Assembly: GCF_023540835.1 (NCBI RefSeq)
Contig: NZ_JALKCU010000003.1
Location: forward strand, 245,526-309,525
Origin: Marivivens geojensis
Lineage (GTDB): Bacteria; Pseudomonadota; Alphaproteobacteria; Rhodobacterales; Rhodobacteraceae
Length of the DNA: 64,000 bases
Reading direction: 5' to 3'
Positions 37,742 to 46,216 of this stretch are shown here, piece after piece. The translations under genes were made by a program, and so were the position numbers. Under the pieces are notes generated by a model. That model was not told where the DNA came from and did no database searches. It saw only the letters and a program-made list of their open reading frames with translations. Within the stretch, counting starts at the first letter, position 1, and every line of letters starts with the position of its first letter.

Positions 37742-38596
37742 ATGTTAAACCGCCTTTTTGCTATCGCCTCTGTCGGGCTGTTGGCGGGCTGTATGTCCCC
37801 GCTCGATAAGGTGGGTCGTCTGGATGAGGTCGAACTGGCCGCTGATGTGCCAGAGGCAGCGATTGCGGCTGAAACCGATGTGACAGTCGCCGAAGATATC
37901 GAAGAGAAACGCGGATTTTTCGGGCGGATGTTTGCGGGCAATGCTGAGGTGTCTGACGAAGCTGTTGTCGCCGACGACACCCCAGAAGCTGAGGTCGAAT
38001 TGGCCGCGGTTGAAGTGACTGACCCTGTAGATGACCTCGAACCAGAGACCCCTGCGGCCCGTGGCGGTTTCTTTGGCCGCATGTTTGCGCGGAATTCGGA
38101 TGATGCTGAAACACCAGCAGAGCCGGCCGATGCGGTGCCGATTGGGACCTTCCTCCCTTACGGTGTGATTGCGCCCGTTTGTGGGGTTTCGACTTCTGAC
38201 ATGGGACAAAAGGTGGAATCGGTTGCGGGTTACACGGTTTATGACGCGGGTGGGGACACATCGGTTCCGCGCACGCATTACATCACAGGTTTCGCGGATG
38301 GCTGCGCACGGCAGGTGACGGCGGCGGTTGTGATGTTCGGTGATGTCGGCACGCATGAAATGGTGCGCTATCTGACACCTGAATCAGCGCTGCCCTATAC
38401 GGATACCGACAGCACGTACGAGGCGATCAAATCATCGGTCTGCCGCGTCGGGCATGGTGTACCCTGCGGCGCGCAACTGGACGCGCTGGGTCGGAATACT
38501 GTGTTTATGACGGTGTATGAGACATTTGGGACCAACCCCGAATGGACCAATATCCTGCTGCATAACGGTGATGTCGCCGCAATCGACGAACACTGA
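37742..38596 (+). CDS. Unrecognised lipoprotein with a duplicated FFGRMFA motif
   Basis: I do not recognise this family beyond it resembling uncharacterised Rhodobacterales proteins. From the ATG at 37742 it has 284 residues and a lipobox L-L-A-G-C (Cys17). Residues 28-130 are very acidic, rich in Ala, Glu, Val and Pro, and carry GFFGRMFA twice (about 58-65 and 109-116), each followed by an acidic stretch. The C-terminal part (133-284) looks folded and has four cysteines (Cys147, one in FADGCARQ, two in SVCRVGHGVPCG) that could make disulfides. Predicted to be anchored to a membrane and face the periplasm. It follows dnaE by 85 bases. Confidence 0.7.
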   Translation: MLNRLFAIASVGLLAGCMSPLDKVGRLDEVELAADVPEAAIAAETDVTVAEDIEEKRGFFGRMFAGNAEVSDEAVVADDTPEAEVELAAVEVTDPVDDLEPETPAARGGFFGRMFARNSDDAETPAEPADAVPIGTFLPYGVIAPVCGVSTSDMGQKVESVAGYTVYDAGGDTSVPRTHYITGFADGCARQVTAAVVMFGDVGTHEMVRYLTPESALPYTDTDSTYEAIKSSVCRVGHGVPCGAQLDALGRNTVFMTVYETFGTNPEWTNILLHNGDVAAIDEH

Positions 38597-38800
38597 TTAC
38601 CAGTGCGGCGGGCGCTGATCGGCCAGCGGGACGCCGTCGCCTGAGGCGGCCTCGCGTTCGGCCTCGCGCTCCATCAGAAGGCCAACGCGGCGCATCACGA
38701 GAGCGAGTTCGCGTTCCTGACGGGCCACAACATCCGACAGATCGTCGACGGTGCGGGTCAGGTGAGCGATTTTTTCTTCGAGGTCGGTAATATTTGTCAT
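38597..38800 (-). CDS. slyX: SlyX family protein
   Basis: A 67-residue coiled-coil protein: NITDLEEKIAHLTRTVDDLS, VVARQERELALVMRRVGLLM, ending in DGVPLADQRPPHW. The C-terminal PPHW-like ending is characteristic of SlyX. The function in the family is unknown. The stop is adjacent to the stop of the convergent lipoprotein gene. Confidence 0.88.
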   Translation of the reverse strand: MTNITDLEEKIAHLTRTVDDLSDVVARQERELALVMRRVGLLMEREAEREAASGDGVPLADQRPPHW

Positions 38801-38914
38801 ATCGCCCAGATAGCACGTCTGATGTGACCCCGCCAGTAACCTGCAACCTTCGCGTTGCCCTTAGGCCATTGGCGGGTTAAACGCAGACCCGATAGCCGAC
38901 CCTCGAGGAATAAG

Positions 38915-40411
38915 ATGGCCAAGGTAAAGAAACAGCCCCGCCCCAAGGCAGAAACGCCCAAAGGTTTCCGTGATTACTTCGGTGCAGAAGTCACCGAGCG
39001 GAGCCATATGCTCGGTCAGATTGCCGAAGTGTATCATCGCTACGGGTTTGAGGCGCTGGAAACCTCGGCTGTTGAGACCGTTGAGGCGCTTGGTAAATTT
39101 CTACCTGACGTGGACCGCCCGAACGAGGGTGTGTTCGCGTGGCAAGAGGATGAAAAGGACTGGGTCGCGCTGCGCTATGACTTGACCGCGCCGCTGGCGC
39201 GTGTGGCCGCGCAGTATCGCAACGATCTGCCGTCGCCATATCGCCGCTATGCGATGGGTCCTGTTTGGCGCAATGAAAAGCCGGGTCCGGGTCGGTTCCG
39301 TCAGTTTTATCAGTGCGATGCGGATACCGTTGGATCGCCAACCGTTGCCGCAGACGCAGAGATTTGCGCGATGCTGTCGGATACGCTGGAAACCGTGGGT
39401 ATTCCGCGTGGTGACTACATTGTTCGCGTGAACAACCGCAAAGTTCTGAACGGCGTGATGGAAGTCGCTGGCGTTCTCGACCCGACCGATCCCGAAAAGT
39501 TCGTTGATGAACGCGGCATCGTTTTGCGCGCCATAGATAAGTTCGACAAATTCGGCGAAGAGGGCGTTCGCCTTCTGATCGGCAAAGGCCGTATGGACGA
39601 TTCTGGCGACTTTACCAAAGGTGCAGGTCTGTCGGACGAGCAGGCCGATATCGTCATGGGCTTTATGAATGCACGTCGCGAAAGCGGAGCAGCAACGGCT
39701 GCGCGTCTGCGCGAGTTGGTTGGCGCTTCGGTCGTCGGCAACGACGGTGTGAACGAGCTTGAGTATATGGCAGAGCTTTTGGACGCGCAGCGCTATGGCT
39801 CTGACCGTATCCTGATCGACCCGTCGGTGGTGCGTGGCCTTGGTTACTACACTGGTCCCGTGTTCGAGGCTGAACTGACCTTTGAAATCCTCGACGAAAA
39901 AGGGCGTCCACGTCAGTTCGGGTCCGTGTCTGGTGGTGGTCGTTACGATGACCTCGTGAAACGGTTCACGGGTCAAGAAGTCCCTGCGACAGGTGTCTCT
40001 ATCGGTGTTGACCGCCTGTTGGCTGCACTGCGCGCCAAAGGGCGGATGAGCAATGAGGCCGCTGGTCCCGTTGTTGTTACCGTGATGGATAAGGACCGCA
40101 TGGCGGACTATCAGGCGATGGTCGCGGAACTGCGCAACGCGGGTATTCGATCCGAAGTTTATCTGGGGAACCCCAAGAACTTTGGCAATCAGCTGAAATA
40201 CGCGGACAAACGCAATTCTCCGATCGCTGTGATCGAGGGTGGTTCTGAAAAAGAGAACGGCGTTGTGCAGATCAAGGACCTGATCCTTGGTGCGCAGATC
40301 GCGCAGAACGCAACGCTTGACGAATGGAAAGAACGTCCAAGCCAGTACGAAGTGCCGCGCGGTGATCTGGTCGCGAAAGTGCGAGAGATTTTGGAAAGCC
40401 AGAAGAAATGA
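38915..40411 (+). CDS. hisS: Histidyl-tRNA synthetase
   Basis: Start at the ATG 38915 behind CGAGGAATAAG; 498 residues, the longer form typical of Rhodobacterales. Class II motifs: KGFRDYFG, motif 2 in [22 protein letters not shown], the histidine-specific [13 protein letters not shown], and motif 3 in [15 protein letters not shown]. The anticodon-binding domain is at the C-terminus ([18 protein letters not shown]). An earlier in-frame start at 38855 adds no conserved residues. It overlaps hisZ by four bases. Confidence 0.96.
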   Translation: MAKVKKQPRPKAETPKGFRDYFGAEVTERSHMLGQIAEVYHRYGFEALETSAVETVEALGKFLPDVDRPNEGVFAWQEDEKDWVALRYDLTAPLARVAAQYRNDLPSPYRRYAMGPVWRNEKPGPGRFRQFYQCDADTVGSPTVAADAEICAMLSDTLETVGIPRGDYIVRVNNRKVLNGVMEVAGVLDPTDPEKFVDERGIVLRAIDKFDKFGEEGVRLLIGKGRMDDSGDFTKGAGLSDEQADIVMGFMNARRESGAATAARLRELVGASVVGNDGVNELEYMAELLDAQRYGSDRILIDPSVVRGLGYYTGPVFEAELTFEILDEKGRPRQFGSVSGGGRYDDLVKRFTGQEVPATGVSIGVDRLLAALRAKGRMSNEAAGPVVVTVMDKDRMADYQAMVAELRNAGIRSEVYLGNPKNFGNQLKYADKRNSPIAVIEGGSEKENGVVQIKDLILGAQIAQNATLDEWKERPSQYEVPRGDLVAKVREILESQKK

Positions 40412-41493
40412 CAGGCTTGATCCAAGCAAACGCCGAAGCGCGCCGTATTCGTGCGCTGTTTGAAGCGCAGGGCGCGCAGATCGTTGAGACGGATATCCTC
40501 CAGCCCGCTGAGACCCTGTTGGATCTCTACGGCGAAGACATCCGAGCCCGCGCCTATGTGACCTATGATGGGTTGCGCGGCGAAATGATGCTGCGTCCTG
40601 ACTTTACCGTTCCTGTGGTGCAGTGGCACATGGAAACCAACGCAGAACCTGCCCGCTATACCTACTCGGGCAAAGTGTTCCGTATGCAGGAAGACGATAC
40701 ATCGCGGCCGAACGAATATGTTCAGGTCGGCTATGAGGTCTTTGACGGCAAGGCGCCCAATCATGCGGACGCCGAGGTTTTCACCCTGATTTCCAAAGCT
40801 CTCGAAGGTTTGCCTGTTCGCGCTGCGACGGGTGATTTGGGAATTTTGATGGCTGCGGTGCGTGGGCTGTCAACGACTGAGGCCCGCAAGGCTGCGCTTT
40901 TGCGTCATATCTGGCGCCCGCGTCGGTTCCGTGCACTTCTCGATCGGTTCGGTGGGAAAACGCCTGTGCCTGCGTCACGCACTGCACTTTTGGCGAGCGA
41001 TGATCCGTTCAAGGGGATTGATACCAGCCACGGTGTTCGCACCCGTGTCGAGGTTGAGGCCCGCATTGATGCGCTCCGCGAAGATGCGGCGGCGGCCCCG
41101 ATTGCGTCTGAACAGATTGCCCTGCTGGACGAAATCCTGAGCCTGCGGGAAACATCTCCGAATGTCTTGAGCCACCTGCGCGATATCGCGGTTGATATGC
41201 CATCGATTGGCGCTGCCGTTCAGCGGTTCAGCCAACGTCTTGAGGCGTTGTCGAAGGCAGGGATTGACGTTGATGCCCTCGATTTCGAAGGCAACTTTGG
41301 TCGGACCACACTCGAATACTACGACGGATTTGTGTTTGGCTTTTACGCGGACAAACGCCCTGATTTGCCGCCCGTAGCGTCGGGTGGACGGTATGATGCA
41401 CTCACCCATGTTCTGGGTCGTGGCCGTGCCGTGCCTGCGGTAGGCGGCGTGATCCGTCCTGAACTCGTTCTCGCGCTGAGGGATACGTTATGA
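40408..41493 (+). CDS. hisZ: ATP phosphoribosyltransferase regulatory subunit
   Basis: A 361-residue HisS paralogue without a tRNA-binding domain. The class II-like core shows [29 protein letters not shown] and [27 protein letters not shown]. HisZ binds short-form HisG in an octamer and is needed for its activity and histidine feedback. The four-base overlaps on both sides (hisS and hisG) set a fixed hisS-hisZ-hisG order. Confidence 0.94.
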   Translation: MTGLIQANAEARRIRALFEAQGAQIVETDILQPAETLLDLYGEDIRARAYVTYDGLRGEMMLRPDFTVPVVQWHMETNAEPARYTYSGKVFRMQEDDTSRPNEYVQVGYEVFDGKAPNHADAEVFTLISKALEGLPVRAATGDLGILMAAVRGLSTTEARKAALLRHIWRPRRFRALLDRFGGKTPVPASRTALLASDDPFKGIDTSHGVRTRVEVEARIDALREDAAAAPIASEQIALLDEILSLRETSPNVLSHLRDIAVDMPSIGAAVQRFSQRLEALSKAGIDVDALDFEGNFGRTTLEYYDGFVFGFYADKRPDLPPVASGGRYDALTHVLGRGRAVPAVGGVIRPELVLALRDTL

Positions 41494-42182
41494 CGATCAA
41501 GCTCGGTGTGCCGTCCAAAGGGCGGTTGATGGATAAGACTTTTGACTGGTTCGAAGAGCGTGGACTAACGCTAAAGAAAACCGGGTCAGAGCGCGAATAC
41601 TCTGGTGCGGTCGAGGGGATCGACGGCGTTGAACTGGTGCTTTTGTCGGCGGGGGAAATTCCGCGTGAATTGACGGCTGGGCGAATCCATTTGGGCGTCA
41701 CAGGATCGGATCTCGTTCGGGAGAAAGTGCCGAGCTGGGAAACCCGTGTCACGGAACTGGCGGGCATGGGATTCGGTGGCGCTGATCTGATCATCGCGGT
41801 GCCAACCTCGTGGGTCGATGTAGAGACGCTCGACGATCTCGATGCGGCGGCGGCTCAGTTCCGTCGGACCCATGGTTATCGTATGCGCATCGCGACCAAA
41901 TATCACCGCCTGGTGCGGGAATTCCTGCGGGAACACGGCGTTGCCGATTATCAGTTGGTCGATAGCCAAGGCGCGACAGAAGGCACCGTTCGCAATGAAA
42001 CCGCCGAAGCGGTCGCGGATATTACGTCGACGGGTGAAACGCTGCGGGCGAATAACCTGAAAATCCTATCGGATTCGCTGGTTCACTCGTCACAGGCGAC
42101 TTTGTTCAAATCGCGTTCTGCGGATTGGTCGAACGAAGATCGTCTGGTTTTGGGGCAGCTCGAAGACCTGCTGGGTATCTAA
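41490..42182 (+). CDS. hisG: ATP phosphoribosyltransferase, short form
   Basis: A 230-residue HisG lacking the C-terminal ACT-like regulatory domain of long forms, which is why HisZ is present upstream. Motifs: KLGVPSKGRLMDKT, GRIHLGVTGSDLVRE, and the phosphoribosyl-binding ATKYHRLVREF and DSQGATEGTVRNETAEAVAD. It starts histidine synthesis by joining ATP and PRPP. Convergent with the DUF1489 gene 6 bases away. Confidence 0.96.
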   Translation: MTIKLGVPSKGRLMDKTFDWFEERGLTLKKTGSEREYSGAVEGIDGVELVLLSAGEIPRELTAGRIHLGVTGSDLVREKVPSWETRVTELAGMGFGGADLIIAVPTSWVDVETLDDLDAAAAQFRRTHGYRMRIATKYHRLVREFLREHGVADYQLVDSQGATEGTVRNETAEAVADITSTGETLRANNLKILSDSLVHSSQATLFKSRSADWSNEDRLVLGQLEDLLGI

Positions 42183-42188
42183 GCGGTC

Positions 42189-42620
42189 CTACCGAACACC
42201 AATTTCGGCCAATGCGGCAGAGAGGGACGGGGGCAGATCGGCCTCTCCCTCTTTGGCGCGGCCTAGATCGGCGGGGGCGTCCTCGGGTTTCAGGTATCGC
42301 CAGCCTTGGAATGCACGTTTCTGCGTCGGCTCAACGCGCACCAGTTCAGGATCAAGCACGATTGCGCAGCGGCGGATACCGTCGTGTCCTGTGACCTCAT
42401 CCAAACGCAGAATCGTTTGGCGGCAGAGGATCACACCTTTGATCACCCAATAGATCGATCCACCGTTCAGAACCTCGTCCTCACGTTTCGGCCACATGCG
42501 AGTCACATGGCGCGGCAATCCGTCAGAGGTCCGTGCAGCAACGGTTTTCTGCCAATCAGCAAGGTCTGAAACGCCTTCTGTGCCGACCGATAGCTTGATT
42601 AAGTGGGTGAATTTGGTCAT
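42189..42620 (-). CDS. DUF1489 family protein
   Basis: A 143-residue protein restricted, as far as I know, to alphaproteobacteria. It starts MTKFTHLIKLSVGTEGVSDL and has the conserved TRMWPKREDEVLNGGSIYWV, RQTILRLDEV and FQGWRYLKPEDAPADL segments. No catalytic motif is apparent and its function is unknown. It stands divergent from nrdJ. Confidence 0.87.
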   Translation of the reverse strand: MTKFTHLIKLSVGTEGVSDLADWQKTVAARTSDGLPRHVTRMWPKREDEVLNGGSIYWVIKGVILCRQTILRLDEVTGHDGIRRCAIVLDPELVRVEPTQKRAFQGWRYLKPEDAPADLGRAKEGEADLPPSLSAALAEIGVR

Positions 42621-42671
42621 AACTTATGGTCTCCGAAGCATAGCTAGATAGAGCAAATAAACCTGTGGGCA

Positions 42672-42719
42672 AGGCAATATTTTGTGTTGCCTCACGAGTT
42701 TCATCACAATATCTATGCG
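42672..42719. promoter_or_regulatory. Candidate pair of NrdR boxes upstream of nrdJ
   Basis: A 16-base element at 42672-42687 (AGGCAATATTTTGTGT) matches 13 of 16 positions of the NrdR consensus as I recall it (ACACWATATATWGTGT). A second, weaker one at 42704-42719 shares the CAATAT core. Starts are 32 bases apart, three helical turns, as usual for NrdR pairs. They end 39 bases before the nrdJ ATG. Confidence 0.5.
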
Positions 42720-42757
42720 GTCCAGCCATATATGAATGCCGACAGAGGATTGACCGA

Positions 42758-45040
42758 ATGACTCGTTTCGCCGCCCCAATTGCCGAACAAATCTGGGATA
42801 TGAAGTACCGTTTCAAGGATGCCGACGGCAAACCTTTGGATGGCACCGTCGAAGATTCGTGGCGTCGGATTGCGCGGGCATTGGCGGCTGTCGAAAAAGA
42901 CCCCAAGAAATGGGAAGATAAGTTCTACGGCGCTCTGGAAGATTTCAAATACCTGCCTGCTGGCCGCATCACCGCTGGTGCTGGTACCGCGCGCTCGGTC
43001 ACTCTGTTCAACTGCTTTGTTATGGGCACCGTGCCGGATTCGATGGGCGGCATTTTCGACATGCTCAAAGAAGCGGCGCTGACCATGCAGCAGGGCGGCG
43101 GCATCGGTTACGACTTTTCGACGATTCGTCCCAAAGGCGCGCTGGTCAAAGGTGTGGCTGCTGACGCGTCTGGCCCGCTGTCATTCATGGATGTTTGGGA
43201 TGCGATGTGCCGCACGATCATGTCTGCTGGTTCGCGCCGTGGTGCGATGATGGCCACGATGCGCTGTGATCACCCCGATATCGAACAGTTCATCACCGCG
43301 AAATCCGACCCCGCACGTCTGCGCATGTTCAACATGTCGGTGCTCGTCACTGATCCGTTCATGGAAGCGGTTAAGGCGGATAAATCGTGGGAACTGATCT
43401 ATGACGGTAAGGTCTACAAGACCGTCAACGCGCGTGATCTTTGGAACACCATCATGCAGTCGACCTACGATTACGCTGAACCGGGCGTGATCTTTATCGA
43501 CCGCATCAATGAGATGAATAACCTGTCCTACTGCGAAACCATCGCAGCGACTAACCCATGTGGTGAACAGCCGCTGCCGCCTTACGGCGCATGTCTGCTC
43601 GGCTCGATCAACATGGCGCGTCTGGTTGAGAACGCGTTCGAAAAAGACGCTCGTCTGAACGTTGAACAGCTCGATGACCTCGTGGCGACCGCTGTGCGTA
43701 TGATGGACAACGTTGTGGACGCGTCGCGCTTCCCGCTTGAGGCGCAGGCCCAAGAAGCGGCGGCTAAGCGTCGTATCGGTCTGGGCGTCACTGGTTTGGC
43801 TGACGCGCTGCTGATGGTTGGTCTGGAATACGGCACCGAAGAAGCCGCCGCGCAAACCGAAGCATGGATGAAACAGATCGCTCGCGCGTCCTACCTCGCG
43901 TCTGTTGAATTGGCCAAAGAGAAGGGCGCCTTCCCACTCTTTGACAAAGACAAATACCTCGCGTCCGGTTCGCTCAAGATCATGGATCAGGACGTGAAAG
44001 ACGCAATCGCAGAGCACGGCATCCGCAATGCGCTGCTGACTTCGATCGCGCCGACAGGCACCATTTCGCTCTACGCTGGCAACGTATCGTCGGGCATCGA
44101 ACCTGTGTTTGCTTACGCTTACACTCGAAAGGTTCTACAAAAAGACGGTTCGCGCACCGAAGAAGAAGTCGTCGATTACGCGGTCAAACTCTACCGTGAT
44201 AAATTCGGCGCAGACGCAGAACTGCCGAGCTACTTTGTGAACGCTCAGACGCTCGCGCCTCTGGCGCACGTACGCATGCAGGCAGCTGCGCAGAAATGGA
44301 TCGACTCGTCGATTTCGAAAACCATCAACTGCCCCGAAGACATCGACTTTGACTCGTTCAAAGAAGTCTACATGGAAGCTTACGAGACAGGCTGTAAGGG
44401 CTGCACCACCTACCGTCCGAACGATGTGACGGGTTCGGTTCTGTCGGTGTCTGAATCGTCGGACAAGACCCCGTCGGAGGCACCAGAGACCACTTCGACC
44501 GATGCGGAAGTCATCTACATGTCCGAGCCGCTGGACCGCCCGGCCGCCCTCGAAGGTAACACCTACAAGGTCAAATGGCCGGATAGCGAGCATGCGATCT
44601 ATATCACCGTCAATGACGTTGTGATCGCCGGTCATCGCCGTCCGTTCGAGGTCTTCATCAACTCCAAAAACATGGAGCACTTTGCGTGGACTGTTGCACT
44701 GACCCGCATGGTGTCGGCCGTTTTCCGTCGCGGTGGTGATGTGTCGTTTGTTGTCGAAGAGCTGAAGGCTGTATTCGACCCGCGTGGTGGTGCATGGATG
44801 AAGGGTAAATACGTCCCGTCGATCCTCGCGGCTATCGGTGGTGTGCTGGAGCAGCACATGGTGGCGATTGGCTTTATCGAAGGCGAAGGCAAGCACCTCA
44901 AGGTCGATCCGCAAGCCGAAGTTATGGTCGTCGGCGAAGCCCCGCGCGGCAAACCTTGCCCATCCTGCGGTGAATACGGCATGAAAATGGAAAGCGGCTG
45001 CGCCTCTTGCCCATCATGCGGATATTCCAAGTGCGGCTGA
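42758..45040 (+). CDS. nrdJ: Adenosylcobalamin-dependent (class II) ribonucleotide reductase
   Basis: From the ATG at 42758 the product is 760 residues; an upstream in-frame ATG at 42665 would run across the putative NrdR boxes. The active-site NPCGEQPLPPYGACLLGSINM region, TCNxC-like finger loop CETIAATNPCGEQ, and APTGTISLYAGNVSSGIEP are clear. The C-terminus is a Cys-rich tail, CPSCGEYGMKMESGCASC, used for thiol exchange and zinc binding. It reduces ribonucleotides without oxygen or a diiron subunit, needing adenosylcobalamin. No other reductase is visible in the window. Confidence 0.96.
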   Translation: MTRFAAPIAEQIWDMKYRFKDADGKPLDGTVEDSWRRIARALAAVEKDPKKWEDKFYGALEDFKYLPAGRITAGAGTARSVTLFNCFVMGTVPDSMGGIFDMLKEAALTMQQGGGIGYDFSTIRPKGALVKGVAADASGPLSFMDVWDAMCRTIMSAGSRRGAMMATMRCDHPDIEQFITAKSDPARLRMFNMSVLVTDPFMEAVKADKSWELIYDGKVYKTVNARDLWNTIMQSTYDYAEPGVIFIDRINEMNNLSYCETIAATNPCGEQPLPPYGACLLGSINMARLVENAFEKDARLNVEQLDDLVATAVRMMDNVVDASRFPLEAQAQEAAAKRRIGLGVTGLADALLMVGLEYGTEEAAAQTEAWMKQIARASYLASVELAKEKGAFPLFDKDKYLASGSLKIMDQDVKDAIAEHGIRNALLTSIAPTGTISLYAGNVSSGIEPVFAYAYTRKVLQKDGSRTEEEVVDYAVKLYRDKFGADAELPSYFVNAQTLAPLAHVRMQAAAQKWIDSSISKTINCPEDIDFDSFKEVYMEAYETGCKGCTTYRPNDVTGSVLSVSESSDKTPSEAPETTSTDAEVIYMSEPLDRPAALEGNTYKVKWPDSEHAIYITVNDVVIAGHRRPFEVFINSKNMEHFAWTVALTRMVSAVFRRGGDVSFVVEELKAVFDPRGGAWMKGKYVPSILAAIGGVLEQHMVAIGFIEGEGKHLKVDPQAEVMVVGEAPRGKPCPSCGEYGMKMESGCASCPSCGYSKCG

Positions 45041-45062
45041 TTTGCGCTGAATAGAACTAACG

Positions 45063-45091
45063 AAAGGGCGGCTGTTAGAGCCGCCCTTTTT
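45063..45091. terminator. Bidirectional terminator between nrdJ and rsgA
   Basis: Perfect stem AAAGGGCGGCT (45063-45073) with AGCCGCCCTTT (45079-45089), loop GTTAG, followed by TT on the plus side and by TTTCG on the minus side. It serves the convergent genes nrdJ and rsgA. Confidence 0.88.
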
Positions 45092-45101
45092 CGTTGTGTG
45101 C

Positions 45102-46142
45102 TTAGCGCCTGCGCCCCGACGGTTTTGTGACCTTTTTCCCGCGCGGGCCACTTTGAACGGGCGTGTTGGTGCGGTTTTCGTCTTGGAGCTTGTGCCAGCG
45201 ATCTAGGCGCGCCGCGTCGATTTCGCCGCGGGCGACGGCGGCTTGGACGGCGCAACCCGGTTCGTGGGCGTGGGTGCAATTGCGAAAGCGGCAGTTGTCG
45301 GCTTGCTCTACGATTTCGGCAAAGAGTAGGTCGAGTCCGACCGACAGATCGCTGACGTGAAGGGTGCGCATGCCTGGGGTGTCGATGACCCAGCCACCGC
45401 CTTCAATGGCATGCAGCGACCGCGATGTAGTCGTGTGGCGTCCCTTGGCATCGGATTCGCGGATGCCGCCCGTGGCTTGGGCCTCGTCGGGGGCTTTATC
45501 AGCGAGCGTGTTCAAGAGTGTTGATTTGCCAACGCCAGACGATCCGATCAGGGCAACCGTTTGACCCGCGCCGCACCACGGCGCGAGGACTTTGGCCGCG
45601 TCAGGGGATTTGCCGTTGACCGTGACTACGGTCAGGTCGCGCTGGATGGCGGCGGCCTCGGTCTTGTATCGGTCGAGTTCGGTGGTTTGGTCGGCCTTCG
45701 TCAGAACGATGACGGGGGTCGTGCCTGCCTCATTCGAGAGGGCTAGATACCGCTCTAACCGTGCAGGGTTAAAATCGTCGTTGCAGGAGGTGACGATAAA
45801 GAGCGTGTCAACGTTTGCGGCGATCAGCTGGTGATCGCGGCCCCCTTCGGTACGGCGTTGGAGCAGGGAATGACGGTCAAGGCGGCGCACCAAAAGCGAG
45901 GTGTCAGGTTCGACCAGGACCCAATCGCCGACCGCGAAATCAGTGGTTCGGACATTGTGGCCCAGAACCAGACGTATGGAATCCGTCCCTGTCGTGGCCG
46001 TCATTCGGCTGCGGTGGACAGTCGCGACGCGCATCGGCACGAGGCCAGCCTCGTCGTCGGACAATTGGTCGACATAGAACGAGGTCCACCCAAGGGTGGC
46101 CAAACGATCAGACTGGGATTCAGATGCAATAGTCACGCGCAC
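45102..46142 (-). CDS. rsgA: Small ribosomal subunit biogenesis GTPase RsgA
   Basis: A 346-residue circularly permuted GTPase. After an OB-fold region (to about residue 90) the motifs come in the order G4 VLTKADQT, G1 GSSGVGKSTLLN, G3 DTPGMRTL. The C-terminal zinc knuckle is FRNCTHAHEPGCAV, and the tail is Lys/Arg-rich. It acts late in 30S ribosome maturation. A long palindromic hairpin separates it from the upstream deoC-aldehyde dehydrogenase operon. Confidence 0.94.
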   Translation of the reverse strand: MRVTIASESQSDRLATLGWTSFYVDQLSDDEAGLVPMRVATVHRSRMTATTGTDSIRLVLGHNVRTTDFAVGDWVLVEPDTSLLVRRLDRHSLLQRRTEGGRDHQLIAANVDTLFIVTSCNDDFNPARLERYLALSNEAGTTPVIVLTKADQTTELDRYKTEAAAIQRDLTVVTVNGKSPDAAKVLAPWCGAGQTVALIGSSGVGKSTLLNTLADKAPDEAQATGGIRESDAKGRHTTTSRSLHAIEGGGWVIDTPGMRTLHVSDLSVGLDLLFAEIVEQADNCRFRNCTHAHEPGCAVQAAVARGEIDAARLDRWHKLQDENRTNTPVQSGPRGKKVTKPSGRRR

Positions 46143-46177
46143 TGCATGGCTAGAATTGCCGAGTGTTGCAAGTGTTT

Positions 46178-46208
46178 GGTGCAGCCCCTTTGATCAAAGG
46201 GCTGCACC
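46178..46208 (-). terminator. Long palindromic hairpin after the deoC-ALDH operon
   Basis: Arms GGTGCAGCCC (46178-46187) and GGGCTGCACC (46199-46208) pair perfectly over 10 bases and enclose the palindrome TTTGATCAAA. There is no run of T after it on the minus strand. It may be a Rho-assisted terminator, a processing site or a protein site; position 9 bases after the ALDH stop favours the first. Confidence 0.5.
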
Positions 46209-46216
46209 TACTGGGG

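Noticed and set aside
39101..40429. A 442-codon open frame antisense to hisS
   Set aside because: It mirrors a well-supported gene and has no family features or ribosome site.
42621..42757. A cobalamin riboswitch before the B12-dependent nrdJ
   Set aside because: The 137-base spacer is too short for a full riboswitch and shows no B12-box-like sequence; NrdR-like boxes explain it better.
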